A stretch of DNA of 24,157 nucleotides from Emiliania huxleyi CCMP1516 (GCF_000372725.1 NW_005200049.1:138001-162157), one strand, 5' to 3'. Shown: positions 1 through 9,345, numbered from the stretch's first letter. The notes: generated from the sequence alone by a model not told the origin. Program-made: numbers and translations.

Positions 1-542
1 GCTGCGAGGGCGGGACAAAGGAGGCGATCTTCTGCAGCGCGGCGACGATCTGATCCGCCTCCCGTCCGCCGCTGTAGTCCTCGGCCACCCCGTTTCTGAA
101 GAGCTTGAGCGTCGGGTAGCCGCTCACGCCAAAGCGGCCAGCGAGGTCGCCGTGGGCGTCGGCGTCAAGTTTGGCGAGTGGCACAGGTGTGTCGAGCTTC
201 TTCGACTTGGCGGCCGCCTCGGCCCACTTGGGCGCGAGCTCTTTGCAGTGTCCGCACCTAAGCGCGATGTCCTGGGGTCGCAGCGGCGGTGACGACGGTG
301 GAGGCAGCGGCAAGGTTGCAGCGGTCGAGGAGGCAACGGCAAGGAGGCAGCGGTGCGCGACCAAGGCGAGTGTCCGCGCACCAGGGAGCATAAAACTCGA
401 CCAACGCGAGCGGGTTCGTGGAGATGAACGCGTCAAAGTTTTTCGTGTCGAGCACGACGACGTCCTCCTCCTCGGGAAACGCGGCGGCGGCCGCACGAGT
501 GGCGAGGGCTAGGACGAGGAGCGAGCGAAGCAGCGAGCGCAT
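1..542 (-). CDS. Protein disulfide isomerase, N-terminal part (partial)
   Basis: Thiol-disulfide oxidoreductase of the ER lumen that forms and isomerises disulfides in secretory proteins. Exon 1 (542-382) encodes a hydrophobic signal peptide ([20 protein letters not shown]) and the start of a thioredoxin fold ([23 protein letters not shown]). Exon 2 (257 to the window edge) begins with the active site CGHC, then [30 protein letters not shown] and SGYPTLKLF, which includes the cis-proline motif. The 124-nt GT-AG intron (258-381) splits the Trp codon just before CGHC; reading through it gives nonsense. The C-terminal half, including any second thioredoxin domain and retention signal, lies outside the window. 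The start is the first Met before the signal peptide. Family call is very secure; the number of thioredoxin domains is unknown. Confidence 0.93.
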
Positions 543-606
543 TGTGTGGTGTACGACGGCAGTAGACGGAGTGCGTCGTGACTAAGCGGGAAGTGACGTG
601 GCGGAA

Positions 607-660
607 GATAGAAAAAGAATTTAAACAATAACTCTCTGTAGAAAAAGAATTATACAACAA
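607..660. promoter_or_regulatory. AT-rich block with a 13-bp direct repeat upstream of PDI
   Basis: In otherwise GC-rich DNA, 65-120 bp before the PDI start, the 13-mer TAGAAAAAGAATT occurs exactly at 609-621 and again at 639-651, 30 bp apart. This is a candidate promoter element for the minus-strand PDI gene. Position and base composition are seen; function is inferred. Confidence 0.3.
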
Positions 661-674
661 AAGGCGGTCGCACG

Positions 675-742
675 ACACGATTCACGCGACAGGCGAGGCG
701 CGGGCGACGGCTTCCTCAGAAGCCGTCGCCCGCACCACAGGA
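675..742. repeat. Dispersed palindromic repeat, copy 1
   Basis: A 14-bp inverted repeat (701-714 with 719-732, loop CTCA) sits in a block of about 65 bp that recurs at 16474-16539. Shared sequence extends on both sides of the stem (CACGATTCACGCGACAGGC on the left, CACCACAGG on the right), so this is one element in two places rather than two chance hairpins. Confidence 0.75.
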
Positions 743-1081
743 GCTGCACGATCTCCAGGCGGGGGAGGCGGTCAGCGCCGCCTCCCTGCCGGTGCGGGCC
801 GTCAGCGTACACTGTGAAGCCATGCTGCCCTCCCGAGGTCTCTGATAAGAGAAGGTTCCCGGAAGTCTCCACTTTCTGGCGCTTGGCTCGGTCCCCCGCG
901 AAAGACACCTGCGGGGGCGCAAGCGCGCCGCTGACGCCCGAGGGGGCAAGGCGGCTCGCGGCAGCTTCCCATGCCGCCTCCGCCTCCACCCACTCTCCAC
1001 CCCGACATCCCCACCCCACCCCACAACCCCGCCCCCCCCCGACCCGAGCAACCCCGCCCCAACCCGACCCGACCCGATCCA

Positions 1082-1110
1082 CCCCGCCCCGCCCCGCCCC
1101 GCCCCCCCCA
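1082..1110 (-). repeat. C-rich tract, G-quadruplex-capable on the minus strand
   Basis: Four CCCCG units in a row followed by a run of eight or more C. The minus strand therefore has at least four consecutive G tracts with 1-nt loops, which matches the G-quadruplex consensus and also resembles stacked GC boxes. It lies about 450 bp upstream of the RCC1 start. Confidence 0.6.
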
Positions 1111-1299
1111 CCGGACCAACCCGCGAGCCGCTCCCGGCTCCGCCCCTCGCCCAATCCCCACCCGCGCCTGCGCCTGCCACCCGCGCCGCCTCCCCGACGC
1201 GCGCACACGACGCCAGCCACCTCGCCCGCCGCCCCGCCCGCGCGCCCGCCGCCTCGCCCGGCCTTCGCGCCCGCTCGCTCGAGCACCGCCCCCGCCGGC

Positions 1300-1530
1300 G
1301 TTCCGACGGCCGCCGCCCCGCCCGCCGCCAATCCCGTGGCCTCACCAAAAGAAGAGAACGGCGTGCCGGCCACGCCCGAGACGAGCTCGAGCGAATTACC
1401 TCCGACAGTCACGACGTGGGCACGTCCAGGATCAGGCAGCGAGCGAGGGCAGCCGCCCTCCCCACCCAGCGTTCCGACGGCCGCCGCCTCGCCCGCTGCC
1501 AATCCCGTGGCCTCACCAAAAGAAGAAAAC
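1300..1530 (+). repeat. 60-bp direct repeat upstream of the RCC1 start
   Basis: 1300-1359 and 1471-1530 match over 60 bp with only a few differences (start GTTCCGACGGCCGCCGCC). Offset is 171 bp. The second copy ends 23 bp before the RCC1 ATG, so it is probably in the 5' leader. Confidence 0.75.
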
Positions 1531-1553
1531 CACCCCGAATTCTTTTCTTGGCG

Positions 1554-2987
1554 ATGCCCACCCCGCCGCGCCGCCGCTCGCGCCGCCTCGCCTCCGCCAC
1601 CACCGCCGCCCCCTCGCCAGACGCGCCGCCGCCCGCCCGCCTCCTCGACCTCCCCAGGGAGCTCCTCGAGCGCGTCCTCTCCCGCTTCGACAGCCCCCTC
1701 GACATCGCTCGCGTCGCGGCCGTCTCGCTGCTCTTCCACGCCTCGCTCGCGGAGCAGGGCATCCGCTTGTGGGCGCAAGAGCGCGGCTTCGAGCTGCCGG
1801 CGAAGCCAGAGGGCGAGAGCTGCGCCGTGCGGTGGCTGTGCTATTCTGCGCTGCTGCACGAGTCCAACCCGCCGGCGAGGGCTGCGGCAGGCAATACGCA
1901 CAGCGTCTTCATCGACGGCGAGGGGCGGCTCTCGTCGTGCGGCTCTGCGCCGTGGTTCAGCCCAGGGGTACTCGGCCACGGCGAGGGCGTGCCGCAGCTC
2001 AACAAGCCGACCCGCCTCCCTTCTCCGCTGGGCGGCGAGCGCGCCGTGAGCGTTTCGGCTGCAGTCTACCACAGCCTCGCCCTGACCGCCAACGGCGCCG
2101 TCTGGAGCTGGGGCCGTAGACACGAAGGCCGGTTGGGCCACGGCGACATGCAGCACCAGCTGCTGCCCAAGAAGGTCGAGGCCTTGGTTGGCCAGCGCGT
2201 TGTCGCCGTGGCGGCGGGAACCGTGCATACCATCGTCATCACCGCCGACGGCTCCGTCTGGAGCTGGGGCGGTGGAGCCTCTGGCAAGTTGGGCCACGGC
2301 GACGAGCAGAACCAGCTGCTGCCCAAGAAGGTTGAGGCCTTCGGGGGGCAGCGCGTCGTCGCTGTGTCGGCTGGAGACAACCACAGCCTCGCCATCACCG
2401 CCGACGGCGCCGTCTGGAGCTGGGGCGGTGGAGGCTTTGGCCGCTTGGGCCACGGCGACGAGCAGATCCAGCTGCTGCCGAAGAAGGCCGAGGCTTTTGC
2501 TGGCCAGCGCGTCGTCGCCGTGTCGGCTGGAGCCCAGCACAGCCTCGCCCTCACCGCCAACGGCGGTGTCTGGAGCTGGGGCCGTGCATCCTCTGGCCAG
2601 CTGGGCCACGGCGACACGCAGAATCAGCTGCTGCCGAAGAAGGCCGAGGCTTTTGCTGGCCAGCGCGTCGTCGCCGTATCGTCTGGAGCCCACCATAGCC
2701 TCGCCCTCACCGCCGACGGCGCCGTCTGGAGCTGGGGCCGTGGAGGCGAAGGCCGGTTGGGCCACGGCAACCAGCAGTACCAGCTGCTGCCCAAGAAGAT
2801 CGAGGCCTTTGCTGGCCAGCGCGTCGTCGCTGTGTCGGGTGGAGGATACCACAGCCTCGCCATCACCGCCGACGGCGCCGTCTTTACCTGGGGCAAGGGC
2901 GAGGCCGGCTACCTAGGCCACGGAGAGGACCTGTCGAACCAGCTGCTGCCCAAGAAGGTCGAGGCGTGTGCGCCGGAGCAGGGTTGA
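1554..2987 (+). CDS. F-box / RCC1-repeat protein, copy 1
   Basis: 477 aa, no introns. Residues about 28-66 are an F-box-like segment (LLDLPRELLERVLSRF, then AAVSLLFHASL), which in known proteins binds Skp1 in SCF ubiquitin ligases. From about residue 112 there are seven RCC1-type blades: one degenerate, then six near-identical 51-residue units with the pattern HSLAxTADGAVWSWG...GxLGHGD...LLPKKxEAFAGQRVVAVSAG; the last has FTWGKG. Seven blades is the normal closed propeller. Likely a substrate-recognition or scaffold protein; the target is unknown. The start is ATG 1554, because the paralog at 9346-10773 begins at the matching Met; an in-frame ATG at 1416 would add 46 unsupported residues. Lack of introns contrasts with the neighbours and suggests retroposition or recent expansion. 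Confidence 0.9.
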   Translation: MPTPPRRRSRRLASATTAAPSPDAPPPARLLDLPRELLERVLSRFDSPLDIARVAAVSLLFHASLAEQGIRLWAQERGFELPAKPEGESCAVRWLCYSALLHESNPPARAAAGNTHSVFIDGEGRLSSCGSAPWFSPGVLGHGEGVPQLNKPTRLPSPLGGERAVSVSAAVYHSLALTANGAVWSWGRRHEGRLGHGDMQHQLLPKKVEALVGQRVVAVAAGTVHTIVITADGSVWSWGGGASGKLGHGDEQNQLLPKKVEAFGGQRVVAVSAGDNHSLAITADGAVWSWGGGGFGRLGHGDEQIQLLPKKAEAFAGQRVVAVSAGAQHSLALTANGGVWSWGRASSGQLGHGDTQNQLLPKKAEAFAGQRVVAVSSGAHHSLALTADGAVWSWGRGGEGRLGHGNQQYQLLPKKIEAFAGQRVVAVSGGGYHSLAITADGAVFTWGKGEAGYLGHGEDLSNQLLPKKVEACAPEQG

Positions 2988-3230
2988 GAAATGGCGAAAG
3001 GGTGCAAGGCTCTGTGTTGCCGCGTCGCCCACATGCCTATTCGCTACCTGAGAACGTATCCGAGAGTGGCGAGAGATGCGAGACCGCCGCGATTTCTTTT
3101 TCCTGGTTCCCCTCACTCGCTTGTCGCTGTGGCCTCCTGAAGGCGACGAGCGTGCCGTGTTCCCAACCCCGTCGCCGCCTACGCCTTCCGCTGCCGCCGC
3201 CAGCCTGTGCCGCCGCCGCCGCCTTCCAAT

Positions 3231-5918
3231 ATGGCACGCTTCGTCGCCGCTGTCGTGCAGGCCGCGCCGGTCTGGATGGACCGTGCGGCGACGACAAAGA
3301 AGGCATGCCGCCTCATCCACGAGGCTTCACAGCAGGGAGCACGCATTGTCGCCTTCCCCGAGTCCTTCATTCCCGCGTTTCCCTACGGCGTGTGGCATCA
3401 CGGCGTGCGACGCAACATGCGTTTCTACCAGCAGCTGACCGAGTGCGCGGTCTCGCTCGACGGCCCAGAGATTTCCATGATACAGGAACGAATGGTCTCG
3501 CAGTGACGCCCGTCCATATCACTCCCACTGCCATCCCTCTCCTTCCAACGCCACAGGTTGCTGCGCGAAAGGCGGGATGCGTCGTGGTGATGGGCGTGAC
3601 GGAGCGAGACGGCGGCAGCCTTTTCAACTCCCAGGTCTTTGTGGGAGCCGACGGCACCCTCCTGGGACGGCGACGGAAGCTCAAGCCCACGAGCGCCGAG
3701 CGGCTCATTTGGGGCGAGGGCGACGGGTCGGGGCTGCGCGTGTTTGACACGGGCGAAACTGCTGGCCGCGTCGGCGGTCTGATCTGTGGAGAGCACAACC
3801 TCGCCCTCGCCCGGTACACCATGCAGAGCCAGCAGGAGCAGGCGGGGCTTGCCGCCAGACGCGGCAGGGGCGCCCTCTCTGCAGTGGCGCCATCTGCACT
3901 TCTTTGGTGTTCCACTCTTAGGTGCACGTCGCCTCGTACCCCGACCCACGAATGGAAGGGCGGCCGTTTGCGGAGCGCGTCGATGCGGCCGTGCGGCACT
4001 ACGCGGCGGAGGGTCAGTGCTTCGTCCTCAACGCCACCGCTCTGCTCGATGACGCCGCGCGCGCAGCCCTTTACGACACGGCCGAGCTCGCCTCCCTAGA
4101 TGGGGAGTACGAAACCTAGAGGACGCGTATTCAACTTTTGTTCGCTCTACTTGCATGCCTGTATTCGCGCGGTGAAACGTACTGCGGCGGTCCCGTGCTC
4201 CCGCCCTGACTCTGGTGTACCCGCACTGTAGGCTCGCCTCCGAGCTGGATCGAGACCCGCAGGCGCTCTCCGGCTGCTCGTCGATCATCGCACCCGACGG
4301 GCGGTGCGCGTGACCTCGGCTGATCTCCGCTGATCTCGGCTGATCTCGGCTGATCTCCGCTGATCTCCGCTGATCTCTGGTTGGCATGCCAGGCACATTG
4401 CCGGCCCCGTGAGCGGTCGCGAGGCGATCCTCACCGCGGAGGTCGACCTCGGCCGCATCCCGCTCTCCAAGTTTTGGTTCGACCCGCCCGGCCACTCTGG
4501 CAGACCCGACGTCTTCGACCTCCGGGTCTGCTTTGGTGGCGCAGGCGGGAGCGGCTGGTCTGCGGCGTGTGAGCCACCTCCAGCGCCGCCGCCGAAGCCG
4601 CCACCGCCGCTGCAGCCGCCGCCGCCGCGACAGCCGCCGCCGCCGCTACAGCCGCCGCGACCGCCGCCCCCGATCGCCACCACGCTGGCCGGCGGTGCGG
4701 CGGCTGCGCGGCAGCTCGGCTTGCGCATCAATTTGGGTGGCGCGAGCCTCGCCGACGTGGAGGGCGACACCTTGGCTGCGGTCCTCGACGCCGTGTGGCG
4801 GCACGGCGTCGTGTGTGTGGAGGCGCAGGCGCTCGACGCCGCCGCGATGCTGCGCCTCGCGCACCGCGTCGGGGAGCCGCTCACCCTCCCACCCTGCTTC
4901 TTCGAGGGCATGCGGGACCCGGCTCTGCCGCAGGTAACCCTGACCCTGGCCCTGACCCTGACCCTGACCCTGGCCCTGACCCTGACCCTGACCCTGACCC
5001 TGACCCTGACCCTGACCCTGACCCTGACCCTGGGCCTGAGCCCCGGCTCTGCCGCAGGTAACCCTGACCCTGACCCTGGCCCTGACCCTGACCCTGACCC
5101 TGAGCCCCGGCTCTGCCCCGGCTCTGCCGTAGGTCTGCCGCGTGGGCAACCTCCGGCCCGGCGCGGAGAGCGCGGCAGACACCTCGACGGCGCCGGAGCT
5201 GCTGGTGCGCGGCATGAAGTTTGCAGAGTATTGGCACCATGTCGGCAACCTCCTGGACACTTCCTAGACACTCCCTAGACACTCCCTAGACACTGCCTAG
5301 GCATCACGACGGCAACTTCTACGCGCCGCCGCGCAACGCCGTGCTCAACGCGCTGCACGCCAAGGTCGTTCCCGACGTCGGCGGCGCCACACGCTTCCTC
5401 GACTCCACGGGTGAGATCCGCGCCCGCGGGCCGCATCTGGGAAGCTTCTCGGAGCCTTCCCCGGACCCTTCCCCGAATGTACCCATGCAGGCGCGATCCG
5501 CGCCGGCGCGGCGCCCGCCGGCGTCTTCTCGCTCGACGAGCTGGCGGCACTGGCGCACTCGACGCTCACCGTCTCGGCCGACTGCATCTCCGACTTTGCG
5601 GGCGCGCCCGATGCGGACATCACGCCGCTCGGCATGCCGCACGTCCACCCGGCGCTCCAGCCCCACCCGCGGACGGGCGAGGAGTGCTTGTACTTGCCGC
5701 TCAACCCGGAGGGCCTGTACGACGCTCGCTCGCGCTTGCACTGGGCGACGAACGCCAGCGTGTGGTCGCGCCTCGAGGAGTCGGGCTTCGCATACGACCA
5801 CGCGTGGTGCGAGGGGGACTTGCTGCTGTGGGACAACCTGCAGGTGTTGCACCGCGCAGGTGGTGGCTCTGGTGACAGGCCGCGGCTACTGCTGCGCACG
5901 CAGACGATGTACAGCTGA
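3231..5918 (+). CDS. Nitrilase fused to a TauD/TfdA-type Fe(II)/2-oxoglutarate dioxygenase
   Basis: Exons 3231-3494, 3557-3841, 3922-4085, 4232-4309, 4393-4933, 5133-5233, 5301-5410, 5491-5918; 656 aa. All phases fit. Residues 1-310 are a complete nitrilase: Glu44 (VAFPESF), Lys129 (RRRKLKPTSAERLIWGEGDG), Cys165 (GLICGEH), then ASYPDPR and SGCSSIIAPDGR, ending KFWFDPPGHSGRPDVFDL. Nitrilases hydrolyse nitriles to acids. Cys165 is followed by Gly where Trp is usual. Residues about 324-356 are a Pro-rich linker. Residues about 360-656 are a TauD fold: iron ligands His479-x-Asp481 (EYWHHDGNF) and His635 (LLLWDNLQVLH), with Arg646 or Arg650 to hold 2-oxoglutarate. Exon 5 runs from nitrilase through linker into the dioxygenase without a stop, so the fusion is direct. 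Donors are GT, GC, GC, GT, GT, GC, GT. Substrate unknown; a nitrile or oxime route is speculation. Confidence 0.88.
4086..4231 (+). other. Intron 3 of nitrilase-TauD, flanked by a 10-bp direct repeat
   Basis: GC-AG intron of 146 nt. Its first ten bases (4086-4095, GCTCGCCTCC) are identical to the first ten of the next exon (4232-4241). Splicing here restores DTAELASELDRDPQ; reading on hits a stop at 4117. This is what an insertion with target-site duplication would leave. Confidence 0.75.
4311..4378 (+). repeat. 10-bp tandem repeat in nitrilase intron 4
   Basis: About seven units of TGATCTCSGC fill most of the 83-nt GT-AG intron 4310-4392. Related TCTCGG-core repeats occur in introns of the CmcJ-like and TPR-J genes. 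Confidence 0.85.
4934..5132 (+). repeat. Hexamer repeat and duplicated exon end in nitrilase-TauD intron 5
   Basis: 199-nt GT-AG intron made largely of CCCTGA hexamers with CCCTGG variants (TCAGGG on the other strand). The end of exon 5 with its donor (CCGGCTCTGCCGCAG then GTAACCCTGACC) recurs inside the intron at 5043-5069, and a third version (CCGGCTCTGCCGTAG) forms the acceptor at 5118-5132. The intron thus looks built from tandem copies of its own exon boundary. Confidence 0.8.
5257..5300 (+). repeat. Four 11-bp units, each ending in a possible acceptor
   Basis: ACACTCCCTAG-type units at 5257-5267, 5268-5278, 5279-5289 and 5290-5300 in the 67-nt intron 5234-5300. Each ends in CTAG. Only the last AG gives the frame that restores the WHHDGNF iron-binding motif; the one before would shift the frame by 11 nt. 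Confidence 0.8.
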
Positions 5919-5954
5919 GGAGGTGTATCAAGGAGACTGAGACAGATACTCCTC

Positions 5955-6831
5955 TTATGTGGGACCGGGTAGATACCGTCGAGAGCACCCAGGTAGGTAG
6001 GAGCCGTACTTGCGCTCTCTTTCTTGTGTGTATCGTGTGAGTTTGACCGCGTTTATGTCCATGCACTCGCCAGCCCGAGGCCGCAATGTACCCGGGCGGA
6101 GGCCGCACAGCGCGTCTGCGTAGGTGACGCGAGCGTCCACGTACGTACCACGACCGAGAGCCGCGGCCGCTGGCATCGACAGTGAGCTCACTCGTGATCT
6201 CTTCCCCGGTAGAAAGGCGCACACCGGTCACATTCCCGCCGAGGAGACCGGCTACTCTCTCACCGCTGCGCAGCGATATGAGCTGCTTCTCCAGCGCTCG
6301 GCGGCGAACCGTATGTTCGATGAGCGGCCTGCTTGCCAAGATCGTGCCGATGCCCTCACCCGCGGCGAGGCTGCTCTCGCGCCACATGCCTCCCATGTTT
6401 GACTTGACAGATCCCGCCGCGCAGAAGTCGATGCGCTCGCCGCCCGCCGCAACCAGGTCGTCGAGCACCCCTGGTAGAATTTCCTCTGCCGCACGCGCCC
6501 CACTGGCGAGCAGGGTGTGCAGGTGGCGAGCCTGCGGCACACCGATTCTACCCCTCAGCCGCCGCTGCACTGCGTCGCTGTCCACGCCCCCCGCGTCTGC
6601 TTCGAGCGCGTCTTTCTCGATCAGAGTTACGCGCCATCCCTGGTCAACGAGCACGGATGCCGTGAAAAGTCCAGCGAAGGAGGACCCGAGGACGACGGGC
6701 TCCGCTCCAGCCAGCGATGGACGCTCGCGCCGGGGACCGCACGATCGGTGTTGGGTCTGCCTGTAATTGCTGACCAAGCCTCTCACCACCGTCAGCGCAG
6801 ATAGGTAGTAGAGGTGCGTCCCGAGTGGCAT
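5955..6831 (-). pseudogene. FAD-dependent monooxygenase, frameshifted and truncated
   Basis: The minus strand encodes an N-terminal FAD-binding fold of the polyprenyl-methoxyphenol hydroxylase-like group: VVLGSSFAGLFTASVL, GWRVTLIEKD, then GVPQARHLHTLLASGARAAE and TVDASGRGSR, the second nucleotide-binding motif. Just after GRGSR the frame breaks at a 4-nt duplication (CGTA twice, 6140-6147 on the plus strand). In the next frame the homology seems to go on (YVDARVTYADAL) and stops at 5955. About half the usual length is missing. The first 40 or so residues from the Met at 6831 do not look like the family, so the true start is uncertain. It converges on the nitrilase-TauD gene with 36 bp between the stops. 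The family normally hydroxylates or epoxidises small molecules. A missed intron is a less likely explanation of the break. Confidence 0.7.
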
Positions 6832-7399
6832 TATGTAGGCATCCGGTCGGCGACGTGCATGTTGGGGACGGGCTGGATGCGTCCGCTTTTGCGTTCACAG
6901 CGACTCCCGTTCCTAGAGGTGGGACCCCACCTGCGCGAGCAGGATCTTGTAAGGACGATCAGGGACACAGGGGAACGGGAGCGGGGAGCGCATCGCGACA
7001 CGGAGGGGGGCTGGGCAGGGTTCACCCACACGACAGGGTCCCAGGGATTCCCCTCTCGTATAGGACAAAGTTGCACCCGGCGGCACGGGGGCAGGCGCGG
7101 GCCTCCTACTGGTTGCGCTCTCCTAGTTCTCCTGCTACTGACAAAAGGGACAGCGACAGGTTCGCAGCACGGTGGACTCCCTATTCCACTGGCGATCTCT
7201 CTCGACTAGCGACCTTCCTCCGGCTTCTCACTGGCAGTCTCTCACTAGCCCGTGTGCTGTGAGAGAGGCTTGTTTTTTAAGAATTCTTCTAGCACGTGCC
7301 AGTTCGCACCTGTGTCGAGCCTGTGTGCTGTGAGGGGACTTGTGTTCTCTAAATTCTTCTTTGAACTCTGTTCCCCCACATCATCATACACTCGCACGC
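6832..7399. other. Intergenic region before the CmcJ-like gene
   Basis: No coding signal recognised. Its right part (7247-7365) holds two related copies of a T-rich motif (TGTGCTGTGAG followed within 30 bp by AATTCTTC) that reappears at 23204-23285. It probably carries the promoters of the FAD gene fragment and the CmcJ-like gene. Confidence 0.5.
7247..7365. repeat. Dispersed repeat, two tandem copies
   Basis: Two copies of a unit containing TGTGCTGTGAG ... AATTCTTC, with CACCTGTGTCGAGCCTGTG between them. A third related copy is near 23204-23285 (ACCTGTGTCGAACCTGTG, GGTGAGAGAG, GAATTCTTC, GTGCCAGTCCGC). Copies are diverged; found by eye. Confidence 0.5.
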
Positions 7400-8910
7400 A
7401 TGGTTCTTGGTCGTCGCTCACTCAGCTCGCTCGCGCGGCCAGTCGTTACGCGGCTCACGTACCCTGCTCGGCCGCCTCGTGGCACACAGAACGGACGTGT
7501 CGTCACACCAGCGCACTGGGAGAAGATCGGCGGCATCTTCCCACAGGAGCCATGGCGGGGTGCGCTGTCGCTCCTCCACACCGCCTTTGCTCTACACTGC
7601 CTCTGTGTGCTGCGCGTGGGTTCATGCATGACTCCACAGCCTCTCGTCACCATCATCCCTCCTCCCAGGTGACAGCTCAACGCTGCACGATGAGGAGGAC
7701 CCACGCACGCTCGAGGTTCGCGACGCGCGGCAGGCAGCATCGCCGCTGACGCTCCGCCGCAGTGGCTTCGAGCTTCGCCACTGGCCGTCAGCCGTGGTCG
7801 ACTTTTACAACGACGACCTGATCCGATCGCAGTACTACCCGGAGACGGCAGAGCTGGTCCGAGCGGCCTGTGGCGCGGAGGACGTGTTTGTCTTTCAGCA
7901 CATGCGCCGCGACTCGAGCGCGCTTAACAAGGAGAGTGGCGAGGAGTGGTCTTACGTGTATGATATCATCAAGCCATGACAGATCATCACTGTTGTAGGA
8001 GAGCGGCGGCGCGCGCAACGCCGCCGAGGCAAAGGCGCACGGTGCGGTGCAGCGCGTGCACGCCGACTACACACCAGAGAACGGTCCTCGCAAGCTCCGT
8101 GAGCTGGCGGAGGCGGGCGTGGTGTCAGAGCGCGAGATCGCGCACCGGCGCTGGTCGATCGTCAACGTGTGGTGCCGTTGCGTCGCCAGCGAGCGCACCG
8201 CGCTGCCCTGCAGACGATCACGGCCGATGCAATGTCAACGAGCTAGGCGCTCGATCGACGCCGAGCAGCCAGTGCGCGCGCAGCCGCTAGCCGTGCGGCG
8301 GCACTAGATGCAGTACGTTTGTACGTTTGTAGCCCACGAGAGGTCTGGCCCGCGTGTGCATCCTCTCTTCCTGCCCTGCTCAGCGGGTGCTCGGCTACGC
8401 GCTCCTGCTTGCACAGGTCCTGGACGCGTCCACGGTCGCAGCCGAGGACACGTTCACGTACGCGCTGGTGATGGACGAGGCCGAGCCGCCCCTCGTCGGC
8501 TTCAACAACGGGGTTGCGGCTACTCGGCTATATCTCGGCTAAATCTCGGCTAAATCTCGGCTATATCTCGGACTCATCTCAGACACATCTCGGCTAGATC
8601 TCGCTCGTTGGCTCCAACAGCACGGGGCCGCCTTGGCACCGAGGAAGGAGGCCCCTCGACGCGCCGAGCTGGCCCCGCCCTCCGCGGCGCGTCCCCGCAG
8701 GTTGGCTTCTCCGAGCGGCACGCCTGGTACTACTACCCGCACATGCGGCACGAGGAGGCGCTGCTCTTCTACACGTACGACGGCACTGCGCCACTCGAGG
8801 GGCCCCGCTTCGTCTTCCACACCGCACTCGGCGACACGGGCGGCGGCGGCGAGGCGGCCGCGCCGCCGCGCAGGAGCATCGAGTGCCGCTGCCTCGCGCT
8901 CTTCAGCTAG
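7400..8910 (+). CDS. CmcJ/NvfI-type Fe(II)/2-oxoglutarate-dependent oxygenase
   Basis: Exons 7400-7559, 7669-7931, 7999-8171, 8247-8292, 8417-8512, 8701-8910; 315 aa, all phases consistent. Family landmarks in order: LRRSGFELRHWPSAVVDFYN; YYPETAELVRAACGAEDVFVFQHMRR; the HxD iron site His162-x-Asp164 (VHADYTPENGP); RRWSIVNVWRS; PLAVLDASTVAAEDTFTYAL; GFSERHAWYYYPHMRHEEALLF; distal His286 (FHTALGD); Arg304 in RRSIECR for 2-oxoglutarate. The family includes cephamycin and fungal meroterpenoid enzymes that hydroxylate or desaturate natural products; this substrate is unknown. Five introns: 7560, 8172, 8293 and 8513 have GT donors; 7932 appears to be GA. An alternative GT donor at 7953 would leave a 46-nt intron and add seven residues. 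The Arg-rich N-terminus may be a targeting peptide. The intron at 8172-8246 is in frame with no stop, so retention would give a longer protein. Confidence 0.85.
8513..8700 (+). repeat. CmcJ-like intron 5 with a TCTCGG tandem array
   Basis: 188-nt GT-AG intron holding about seven units of the type TATCTCGGCTAA between 8519 and 8605. Its first bases (GTTGCGGCTACTC) resemble the start of the next exon (GTTGGCTTCTC). Splicing gives VGFNNGVGFSERHAWYYY. Confidence 0.75.
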
Positions 8911-9345
8911 GCGGGCAGACGCGTGGAGCCCGTGCACGATCGCCGGCTGTACTGTGCCGTTCCACGAGGCTGGTACGCACCGCCTCTGTAGTAGTGCTCA
9001 CCACACGGCGGGCGCACGGCGGCCGCATGCGCGCCAGTCGGGGTGTCGGGGTGTCGCCCAGTCGTCTTGTGTGACCCTTCCTCCCCCACGTGCTGATGAG
9101 CCGGCTTGGGTGGCCGGTGAGGCGTGCGTGGCCACGGTGAGAGCGTGAGAGGCGGCGTGCGGGTCCACAGTAGAAGGCAGGCCCCGTTTTCGAGCCGATG
9201 TACTCTTACTATACATGTTCTGGTCACTCAGGGGGATCACACCTCACAAAAAGAAGGAATTCACGTTGCCATAGAACTCGAAACCAAAGGGAAATTTTAC
9301 CCTCAGAACGTCCGACCGGCCGCCTTCACGACCCCTCCTCACTGC
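8911..9345. other. Intergenic region between convergent genes
   Basis: 435 bp between the CmcJ-like stop and the stop of the second RCC1 gene. It should hold both 3' ends. No ORF, repeat or polyadenylation signal that I can defend. Confidence 0.5.

Larger units (their letters stand above)
543..1553. other. Intergenic region between PDI and the first RCC1 gene
   Basis: No convincing gene. It holds the AT-rich block near 607-660, a hairpin repeat at 675-742, and a long stretch at about 960-1320 that is almost all C on the plus strand. Near the RCC1 start a block of about 60 bp is duplicated (1300-1359 and 1471-1530). Open frames across it are artefacts of base composition. The head-to-head arrangement of PDI and RCC1 makes it a likely bidirectional promoter. 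Confidence 0.6.

Noticed and set aside
814..2119. Long Pro/Arg-rich plus-strand frames upstream of and overlapping RCC1
   Set aside because: They are produced by the C-rich tract and run out of frame through RCC1; no domain.
621..2852. 743-codon open frame antisense to the first RCC1 gene
   Set aside because: It mirrors the RCC1 repeats; the sense strand has the propeller motifs, and the antisense protein is low-complexity repeats.
4311..4378. TGATCTC tandem units as a possible CRISPR array
   Set aside because: Units are 10 bp without spacers, inside a spliced intron of a eukaryotic gene.
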